Positions 7,995 through 14,888 of a stretch of DNA of 20,407 nucleotides are shown here, in pieces. Within the stretch, counting starts at the first letter, position 1; each line of letters opens with the position of its first letter. The notes below the pieces were generated by a model that ran no database searches, was not told where the DNA came from, and saw nothing but the letters and a program-made list of their open reading frames with translations. The translations under genes and the position numbers were made by a program. This DNA is from Circinella umbellata (lineage: Eukaryota > Mucoromycota > Mucoromycetes > Mucorales > Lichtheimiaceae). The stretch lies in assembly GCA_025093555.1 (NCBI GenBank), contig JAIWNF010000161.1, positions 1 to 20,407 of the forward strand, in the 5' to 3' direction.

Positions 7995-8427
7995 CAATTA
8001 AGTCTAGATCATTGATATAAGCTATGTTACTCTTATAGGAAGCTAGAAAATTAAAAGTAAGAGCAAGTTTTATTTTTAGATAAAAATCTCAAAGTTAATA
8101 TTATAAATTAGATTATATAGAATTATAATTACTATAGCAAATTAGATTATTAAAGTAAACCTTAATTTATTTCTATTATAAACACAAATAGACATACTAT
8201 AAACAAATGTTAATTTAAGCAAGTAGTACTATAAACAAGTAAAAGGTAAAGAATAAAATGTAGTAAAAAATATAAAAAAAAATATTTACCAATATCTTTT
8301 ATAAGTTAGGTATAGTAAATAAAAATAACTACTAAATATTCTAGAAGTAAAGGGGCTAACTCTAATTAATTTTATAGATAACATAAATATAAACTTTATA
8401 TAAAAAAATAGTAAGATTAACCTAATA
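7995..8427. other. Non-coding interior between repeat A and the Tc1 element
   Basis: AT-rich sequence with no open frame of note and no matching copy elsewhere in the window. It continues after the Tc1 insertion for 14 nt (10415-10428) up to inverted repeat C, since the Tc1 element simply interrupts a TA. Confidence 0.4.
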
Positions 8428-8564
8428 CAGTGCTTCCACTGCTATTTGGACACTTCTTTGAAATCATTGGTTGGAAGTTAAAAACCATTTGGTCATTTGT
8501 TTGAACTTCAATTGGTCATTTTTTTTAAAATCATTTGGTCATTTTTGTGAACTTTTATTTGGTC
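8428..8564 (+). repeat. Left TIR of Tc1 element with 23-24 bp subrepeats
   Basis: Outer 60 bp are unique (CAGTGCTTCCACTGC, then TTTGGACACTTCTTTGAAAT). The inner part repeats a unit of about 23-24 bp centred on TTGGTCATTT, three and a half times. Such subterminal repeats are candidate transposase-binding sites. Confidence 0.85.
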
Positions 8565-8616
8565 GTTACTGAGACGTTTTTTTTTCTTTTTCTTTTATTA
8601 TTATTTTACTTTTACA

Positions 8617-9900
8617 ATGAGCCATAACATGAACACTCGCTTTTTCTATGAAGACAGTACTGGTGGAATTTTTGACGAGCAAGGTCAGGAAGCACCGAGT
8701 TACGTCGAGGATAAGTCATTTCACTTGAAAAAATTGACAGATCTTTGAAAGTATATCAAAAACCAAGAAGTTCAGGTTGAAGCAAGATCTCCAGCTGACA
8801 CTGAGATGAAAGAGGCTGAGCCTAAGAAGGAAAGAGATCTGCAATATAACATTTATACATTCGAAGATCGCAAGCGTTATTTTTATTTTTTAAAGGAAAA
8901 ACTCATGAAACCAAAGCAAGCAGCCAATGTCAATTACGACACTGCTCGCAAGTGGAAACAAACATATGAGGATGATCCTGAGAGAAATATCCCAATTAAA
9001 AAAACCAATAAAACCATTTATAGAATAGTCAGCCAGCTAAATGAAGCCCATAAGTCTTATTTAATCAATTTTGACGAAGATTCTACGGCAACAATTCAGG
9101 ACACTGTAGAGGATTTGACTGCGAAGTTTGCGGACTTGGATATAAAAAAGTCAAGGGTAGCCGAGTTTATGAAGGAGGAGTGCAACCTTAGTATTAAGGT
9201 TGTAAGTCGACATCCTGTTGCCAGAAACAAAGAGGAAAACCTTCAGAAACGAGCAGATTGGGTTGAAAAGTGGGTTCAAAATGGTATGGACTATCTTAAG
9301 AACTGTATATTTGTTGATGAGTCCGGATTTGATATCAACATGCGTCGTAGTCGAGGCTGGTCACCACGCAGTTCAAAGTCAATCACTGAGACTCCATCGA
9401 CAAAAGCTACTTCGCATAGTGTTCTTGGTGTAATTTTGGCAATCGGTGTTGTGAATATGAAGCTAAGAGAGTCTGGAAATTTGAAGAGAAGGAAAGTAAT
9501 GGGAGCTACAAAAAGAAAGGCACCTGAGGGTCAATTGTCTGTACCCAAGGGTACTATAGGTGAACATTATCTTCAGTTCATTAGTGATACCATGGATATC
9601 ATGGATGAGTTTTCAGAAATGAAAAGTTACTTTATCATTATGGATAATGCTCCAATTCATGTCCCTGAAATAATTGATCCAGTAATCATGCAGCGAGGCT
9701 ACACCCCAGTGTACCTTCCACCCTACTCGCCGGAATTAAATCCAATCGAACAATTCTGGTCTATCATAAAAGCTAAAGTAAGACGAACCAAGCTTAGTGA
9801 TATAGAAACTCTTACTACTAGAATAATTGAGGCTAGTGAAGCTGTACCAATTGTTCATCTTGAAAACATTGAGCAACAATTAACACCTCAATACTTGTAA
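8617..9900 (+). pseudogene. Tc1/mariner transposase, DD34E, early in-frame stop
   Basis: The frame from ATG 8806 to TAA 9900 gives 364 residues. A region rich in helix-turn-helix-like helices (about 15-60) precedes the catalytic core: D171 in FVDESGFD, D280 in IIMDNAPIH, and E315 in YSPELNPIEQFW, with 34 residues between the last two, the Tc1 signature. Transposase cuts the element ends and joins them at TA sites in the nucleus. The same frame extends upstream to ATG 8617 with ordinary protein composition and is broken by TGA at 8746-8748 (codon 44 of a 427-codon frame). The full-length protein therefore probably started at 8617 and this copy is damaged, unless translation from 8806 suffices. 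All three catalytic residues are intact, so loss of activity is not certain. Confidence 0.85.
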
Positions 9901-10252
9901 GTTATTAAAACTTACAAAGTGCTTTTTTTATTTAATTTTTAAGAAGAAAAAAAAATTATTGAATCTGACAACCTGATTTTTAATGAAGCGTTTTGCAGAA
10001 GATTCAACAAATAAATTTATTAAAGTTATTATATAAAACTATAATTATATAAAAATAATTATTAATAGATTATATATTATTAATTGCAAAAAAAAAATTA
10101 ATTTTTTTTTAAAACTGATATTGTTATATTATATTTTTATTTATTTTTATTTACTAATATTTATTAATATCAACATTGCTCATTATTCAGCATTCAGTAA
10201 ATCAGTTTGAAAAGTGTCAAAATAAAATGCCCTTATAAACTTTTAAAAAAAT

Positions 10253-10412
10253 GACCAAATAAAAGTTCACAAAAATGACCAAATGATTTTAAAAAAAATG
10301 ACCAATTGAATCTTAAAAAAATGACCAATTGAAGTTCAAACAAATGACCAATTGGTTTTTAACTTCCGACCAATGATTTCAAAAAAGTGTCCAAATGGCA
10401 GTGGAAGCACTG
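10253..10412 (-). repeat. Right TIR of Tc1 element
   Basis: Reverse-complement copy of the left TIR with an additional TTGGTCATTTTTTTAAGATTC unit. The copies differ at scattered positions (CTGCTATT against CTGCCATT; GGTTGG against GGTCGG), so the insertion is not brand new. Confidence 0.85.
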
Positions 10413-10428
10413 TATTGGATCATTCCTA

Positions 10429-10454
10429 AGATAAGCGACCTCAGTCGCTTATCT
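10429..10454. repeat. Perfect terminal hairpin of repeat C
   Basis: AGATAAGCGAC and GTCGCTTATCT form a perfect 11-bp stem around CTCA. The left flank (ATTCCTAAGATAAGCGAC) resembles the outer arm of the hairpin ending repeat B', although the DNA to its right belongs to repeat C. Confidence 0.85.
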
Positions 10455-10660
10455 AACTATAGTGCGCGTATACTATATATAGAAGCTGTGTTTAAATAGC
10501 TTATAGGTATATAGGCTAACAGGAGGCGTAGAATTCAATGGGCGCAATTTCAAACTCAGTTAAATTAGTAAAATAGAGAGAAAAAGCCATTTTTTAAAAT
10601 TCACCAAAAATTGATATAAAAATAATCAAATTTTTAATTGATGCATCAATTTCTATGCAT
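10429..10660 (+). repeat. Inverted repeat C (partner at 13041-13267)
   Basis: About 230 bp that match the reverse complement of 13041-13267. Shared blocks include CTTATCTAACTATAG, GAATTCAATGGGCGCAATTT, CAAACTCAGTT and ATTTCTATGCAT. It directly flanks the tRNA-like sequence and the Merlin gene, so C/C' are the best candidates for the termini of the Merlin element (10429-13267, about 2.84 kb). No 8-9 bp target duplication could be recognised outside them. Confidence 0.7.
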
Positions 10661-10780
10661 TCTAGTAGTATGTGGCACAAATTACAAATTATTATTATAT
10701 ATAAAATTTATTAGAAAAATGCAAAATTAAGTTTTGACGTGATCATATATATAAGATTTCAAAATGAAGAATGACAAAAC

Positions 10781-10853
10781 AACCAAATGGCCTATTCGGT
10801 TAAGGCGTTGGTATCTAGATGAGGAGGTTGTGGGTTCAAATCCCGCTGGTGAC
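10781..10853 (+). tRNA. tRNA-derived pol III sequence (tRNA-Arg-like pseudogene or SINE head)
   Basis: A box A-like segment (TGGCCTATTCGGTTAAGG, 10788-10805) and a B box (GGTTCAAATCC, 10833-10843) lie at tRNA spacing, and a T7 pol III terminator follows at 10864-10870. The T arm (GTGGG, 7-nt loop TTCAAAT, CCCGC) and D arm (GCC/GGC with GGTTAA loop) are tRNA-like, closest in style to fungal tRNA-Arg. The 3' acceptor strand TGGTGAC does not pair with the 5' side, and the anticodon stem (TTGGT/TGAGG) is mostly mispaired. The seven-base loop would be ATCTAGA, placing CTA at the anticodon. A functional tRNA is therefore unlikely; a pseudogene or tRNA-derived SINE promoter is more probable. Confidence 0.55.
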
Positions 10854-10863
10854 TATTCACTGA

Positions 10864-10870
10864 TTTTTTT
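10864..10870 (+). terminator. T7 pol III terminator
   Basis: Seven T residues ten bases after the tRNA-like 3' end, the usual signal for RNA polymerase III release. Confidence 0.5.
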
Positions 10871-10965
10871 CTCATTTCTGACATTGGTTTTAATAGTAAA
10901 ATAATATTTATTTATTATGATTTTTCAAATCTAAATTCTTTCTTTCTTCACTTTTCTTTACTACT

Positions 10966-12424
10966 ATGCATATTGACCAAGGTTTACCTGATATTTGGAC
11001 TTTTACCCAAACTTTTGCTGATCATCACAAAACATTAAAGTAAGTATATTTATTAATTTTTTTTATTTTATTATTACAAAAGTATAGATAGATGGATGAA
11101 TGGATGAATGGATGGATAGATGGATAGAAACTAAGTAGGTTTTTTAAGATGGTTGGTAGATGAAGGTGTTTTTTCTATTTCAGCCCCAAACTGTCCAAAT
11201 GGGAATCAAATGTGTGCTATTTTTCCAAGTAGAAGGGTACCTATATGGCGCTGTAGATATAGAAACTGCTGTGGTGCTAAGGCAGTTTCTATGAAAAATA
11301 CATCCTTTTTTGGTGGCAGGAAGATTCCTCTTCATAAGGTAATGATGGTGATTTACTTTTTTTTGGCTAGTGGATTCAATGGTACCAATAAGCAAGTTAT
11401 TGAGAGTACCAAATTAGCTCCAGATACAGTTACAGATATTATTAATGATATTTATTTATTAATGGAAGGGGATTTGAAGCTGGAGGATATGACTATTGGT
11501 AAGCTTATATTCTTTTTTATTCTCTTTTTAATAGGTTATTAATAGAATAAATAATTTTACTATTATTTAATCAATAGGTGGGCCAGGAATTATTGTTGAA
11601 GTGGATGAATCAAAATTTGGCAAAAGAAAAGTATCAAAAAATGGAAAAGGAAAAAAAGTTGATGGTGTTTGGGTAGTTGGAGGTGTTGAAAGAGCACCAG
11701 AAAGAAGATGTTTTTTGGCCACAGTGCCTAATAGAAATGCAGAAACACTTACCAACTTATTAACTGCATATATTGCACCTGGAAGTATTATTCATACTAA
11801 TTGTTAGAAGGGATATAATCAGCTTGAAAATCAGGAAGAAGATTATATCCACAGAACTGTTAATCACTCTGTAGAGTTTCTATCTTCTGATGGTGTTCAT
11901 ACAAACACTATTGAAGGTAATATTAAATACTGAAAATACTTATAAAAAATTTAGTAATCTAACTTGTTATTTAAATATTAGGTACATGGAATGGTATAAA
12001 AATCAGAGTTGGTGCCAGATATAGAACTGAAAAGCAAATGCCTTGGAAGTTAGTAGAGTTTATTTGGCGCCGTAAACATAGTGGTAATTTATGGCAAGCA
12101 TTTATCACTGCATTAAAAGAAGTTTCCTTTGGTGACGTTACTAGCCCAAGTAATTCTAGTACTTCTAATAATAATGAAAATAATACTAGTAATACTAGTG
12201 ATGGACCAGTTCCTCAGTTTACACAAGTAGTATTAATTGATGGTAAATATATAATTATAATCTTTCTAAAGAAAAAACTTTATACTAAACTTTTCAATTA
12301 TATAGACAACAGTAGTACTACTGAAGAAGATAATATAATAGAATCTGAACAATCCTCCTCTTCATCATCATCATCCTCAGAAAGTGATGATGATAATTAT
12401 CAAGATACTACATTTCTTCAATAA
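10966..12424 (+). pseudogene. Merlin (IS1595/ISXO2-type) DDE transposase, inactivated
   Basis: Exons 10966-11039, 11149-11498, 11578-11916, 11982-12242 and 12306-12424 join in phase to 381 codons; the last intron (63 nt) could also be read through. Order: an N-terminal zinc ribbon (CPNGNQMC ... WRCRYRNC), the helical stretch KQVIESTKLAPDTVTDII, the DDE domain, and a Ser/acidic C-terminal tail (SSSSSSSSESDDD). First catalytic Asp: VEVDESKFGKRK. Third residue: HTNTIEGTWNGIK. The middle motif, normally D-C-W-K-x-Y, reads NC, TAG (11805-11807), KGYN: Asp is replaced by Asn and Trp by a stop. The protein can no longer cut and join element ends. Everything else, including the splice sites, is intact, so decay is recent. 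The GATG/GATA microsatellite lies in the first intron. Confidence 0.85.
11085..11127 (+). repeat. GATG/GATA tetranucleotide microsatellite
   Basis: About ten imperfect copies of GATG, GATA and AATG in a row within the first intron of the Merlin transposase gene. Confidence 0.8.
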
Positions 12425-12595
12425 CAAAAGAGAAGAAGAAACCATTAAAAAATAACTATATAGTTTTAGATTTCCTTTATTATTTTGTTTTTCCTACCTT
12501 AACTTTTCCAATAAATATTTTTTTTCTGCTTATCTTATATATATTTTTGATTGTTACTAGATTTTATAATACCAAATTGATATATATTATTAACC

Positions 12596-13034
12596 GCTGT
12601 ATTCGAGCGCCGCCTAACGTCGGTGTGGACCGCAAACGTCCCCCTACCCGGGGAACGTAAAAATATATGTTAAGTCTGGTAACGCATTCAGGGCTATATC
12701 TCACGATCTAAGCCAGCTAGGTAAGATCCAATTGCAGATTTGAAATCAGCGCGCAATTTCCATATATGTGACATATAAAGCATAAATCAACTCTAAAATT
12801 GTTGTAATTTTTTCTTAATAAATTAAGGGACTTAGTTAAATTTAGCTTGACGGCAAAAACATCCAAAAATTTAAATGGTCATAACTTTTTACTCAGCCAC
12901 AATTTTCATGATCCGATTTCAGATTCGGAATCAGAATAAGTGAAAGTATAAGAGAACCAATTTACAGCTAATTAGCGTCATTTGTGGCCAATTCCCAAGA
13001 AAAGCGACTGAGGTCGCTTATCTTGGGAATTAGC
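12596..13034 (-). repeat. Long inverted repeat B' (partner A at 7558-7994)
   Basis: Reverse-complement copy of repeat A, with small indels. Its outer end is the hairpin 12987-13034: arms GCCAATTCCCAAGAAAAGCGAC and its near complement (two mismatches) around TGAG. It is followed immediately by repeat C', so the two repeat types are fused on this side but separated by the Tc1 insertion and about 450 bp on the left, and in the opposite order. Confidence 0.75.
12987..13034. repeat. Hairpin at the B'/C' junction
   Basis: A stem of 22 bp with two mismatches around GCGAC-TGAG-GTCGC. It marks the exact border between the A/B' type repeat and the C/C' type repeat. Confidence 0.8.
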
Positions 13035-13040
13035 TGTAAA

Positions 13041-13267
13041 ATGCATAGAAATTGATACATCAATTAAAAATCAGATTATTTTAACATTGATTTTTAAAGA
13101 ATTTTAAAAAATGGCTTTTGCTCTCTATTTTACTAATTAAACTGAGTTTGAAATTGCGCCCATTGAATTCTACGCCATGTATTAGCCTATACACCCTAAA
13201 ACTATTTAAACACAGCTACTATATATAGTATATGTGCTCTATAGTTAGATAAGTGACTGAGGTCGCC
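13041..13267 (-). repeat. Inverted repeat C' (partner at 10429-10660)
   Basis: Reverse-complement copy of C. Its outer end (AGATAAGTGACTGAGGTCGCCACT) keeps the GAC-TGAG-GTCGC core, but the arms no longer match: the inner arm is C-type (AGATAAG), the outer arm (CACTATTAAG) is closer to that of repeat A (CTACTGTT and its complement). Confidence 0.7.
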
Positions 13268-13460
13268 ACTATTAAGATAGATCCATCTTGAGTATTAGTA
13301 ACTTGTACTTGTAACAGTTACTTGTAAATGTTGCAATTACTTGTGCGTGTGCCCCTTATTGGTTTAGGTAACATTCACGAGTACGTGTAGCAATTATCCT
13401 AGTTATCTTTAACAGTTGGTACGGTCTGAATGGAACACAATATTTATGATAATTACTTCT

Positions 13461-14111
13461 TTATTTGTTGAATAATAATAATAATGAGATATTATTGATG
13501 TTGATAATTTGGAAGGTGATAATATATATAATAATAATAAAATTAATAAAGAGAAAGAGAAAAAAAAAAGGGTAACAGTGGTTCCAAGTCTTTGGTAAGT
13601 GGATGGGGCTTTGCTCCTTAGCACAAAGAGCGGGAGGTCTGTAAGCAGTGGCCCGCTTTGTCAACCAGTGTTCCTCATCAGTAGTAAGTACCACTCGGGG
13701 AGGATGATATTCGCCTGAGGGTACGCGTTGAGTATGATCGAACGGAGTTGGAATCATGACCTCTTGGTCGATCATTATAGGAAGTGGTGGTGGCGAAGGA
13801 GAAGGCGAATGTTGTTGTTCTTGTTGTTCAAGGGTTCCTGTTTGCAACATATCTTCCATTCTTGTGAGTCGCTCATCCACTTGATCAAATCGCTGATTGA
13901 TAACACGAGTGTTTTCCTGAATGGTGTTGTTTAATTGGAAAACCATTTGGAGCACCAGCTCAATGGTTTTTAAAGGTAGTTGGTGATTGTTGTTCATTGG
14001 AAAGTAATTGAAATAAAAAATGGGGGGGTGAAAGTAGTTGTTTTGATGTATTAAAGATGCAGAATTAAATGTTGTTGCCATTTCCATATTTATACTTTTT
14101 GAACGCCCCAT
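13461..14111 (-). CDS. Predicted coiled-coil protein, unknown function
   Basis: The frame opens at ATG 14111 (MGRSKSINMEM) or, more convincingly, at ATG 13997 (MNNNHQLPLKTIELVLQM). It runs through a heptad-like helix (ENTRVINQRFDQVDERLTRM), a Gln/Ser/Pro linker (HSPSPSPPPLP), and a compact segment containing TTDEEHWLTKRATAYRPPAL. After KTWNH the frame turns into Phe/Ile/Tyr derived from a poly-T tract and stops near 13461; this tail is probably not genuine, and no good donor was found to replace it. The gene may be truncated at about 13580. Proteins of this layout often oligomerise through the helix and carry a small DNA- or protein-binding end, but no family is recognised. Its upstream region has a duplicated 40-bp element. 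Confidence 0.4.
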   Translation of the reverse strand: MGRSKSINMEMATTFNSASLIHQNNYFHPPIFYFNYFPMNNNHQLPLKTIELVLQMVFQLNNTIQENTRVINQRFDQVDERLTRMEDMLQTGTLEQQEQQHSPSPSPPPLPIMIDQEVMIPTPFDHTQRVPSGEYHPPRVVLTTDEEHWLTKRATAYRPPALCAKEQSPIHLPKTWNHCYPFFFLFLFINFIIIIYIITFQIININNISLLLLFNK

Positions 14112-14256
14112 TTCATGCAAACCACTAATTAGTACCAAATATTACCATATAACTCGTGCTAATCTGTAAAATAATAATACCAGTAATTATTCTATATCCC
14201 CACCATTTGATCACGTCATTTCATGCAAACCACTAATTAGCACCATATATTACCAT
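14109..14256 (-). repeat. Duplicated 40-bp element at a gene start
   Basis: The copies 14109-14148 and 14217-14256 differ at two positions (TACCAAAT against CACCATAT inside an otherwise identical 40 bp). They are spaced 108 bp apart. The first overlaps the upstream ATG of the coiled-coil gene, the second lies in its presumed promoter. They may be regulatory duplicates or footprints of a duplication including the gene start. Confidence 0.6.
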
Positions 14257-14801
14257 CCAACGCGTCTGGTTTAACATTATATAGTCATTCGCCTAATGAA
14301 TTAATAATCCCAAGTTTAATATTGAAGGAAAAGGCATGCAATCAGTAAGTGAATATGCTGAAATAGTGTATAACGCACGTTATTCATATTATTACCAAAG
14401 ACTTGCACTATGCGCGTTGTATAGACTTTCCTCTTCAATGTTACAATTCCTTCCACGGATTTAAGTAATTATATAAACGATTTAACAATCAGATTCAAGC
14501 TGATTTATATTCAAAGACGAAATCGGTGAGTTAACAGATAAAAGTATATTTCAAGAAACAAAACTGGTTATATGAGACTTCCGTATAGCACAATAACAAT
14601 TTGAGTAAAATAAAATACATGGATTTATACCGATCAGAAATATTAACTTATATATTGTATGAATAAGTTGGGCAATGGCTTAATATTAAGGAGAGAAATA
14701 GGAGTGGATAGAAAGTCTTTTGAGCATACTGTGAGATAAAGGGGAAAGGGGATAATGATGATAAAAATACGAGATGTACCTAATATCGAATATAAATTTA
14801 A
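14257..14801. other. Intergenic region, nothing recognised
   Basis: AT-rich sequence between two divergent genes (the coiled-coil gene leftward, the MULE gene rightward). A loose inverted pair (ATTGAAGGAAAAGG near 14321 and CTTTCCTCTTCAAT near 14427) is the only structure noted. No TIR that could be the left end of the MULE was identified. Confidence 0.3.
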
Positions 14802-14888
14802 ATGCTCCTTATATATGATGTGCTTCTTTATTCTTTACTTTCGAATATTTTATATCTACAAAAATATTTCTTTTTTTTACTACCACCA

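Larger units (their letters stand above)
8428..10412 (+). mobile_element. Tc1/mariner element, complete, 1985 bp
   Basis: The element begins CAGTGCTTCCACTG and ends with its reverse complement, CAGTGGAAGCACTG. It is flanked by TA on both sides (8426-8427 and 10413-10414), the standard Tc1/mariner duplication. Terminal inverted repeats are long: 8428-8564 and 10253-10412, about 90% alike, the right one longer by one internal unit. A single transposase gene fills the middle. It is inserted into the interval between inverted repeats A and C and so is younger than that structure. Confidence 0.9.
10429..13267 (+). mobile_element. Merlin-type element bounded by repeats C and C'
   Basis: Inverted repeats of about 230 bp with hairpin ends enclose a single transposase gene of the IS1595/ISXO2 (Merlin) class. 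The right end carries an additional 439-bp block (B', 12596-13034) just inside C'; its partner A lies outside the element to the left. An alternative reading is an element running from A to B' (7558-13034) into which Tc1 and C were inserted. The sequence does not decide between them. Confidence 0.5.

Noticed and set aside
10781..10853. Functional amber-suppressor tRNA
   Set aside because: Acceptor stem pairs at about two of seven positions and the anticodon stem is mostly mispaired, so correct folding and charging are improbable. TGA stops are also present in the same set of genes, which a CTA anticodon would not read.
13461..13570. Hydrophobic C-terminal tail of the coiled-coil protein as a membrane segment
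   Set aside because: Phe, Ile, Tyr and Leu here come from poly-T and ATT/ATA runs in low-complexity DNA; probably a lost splice site or truncation.
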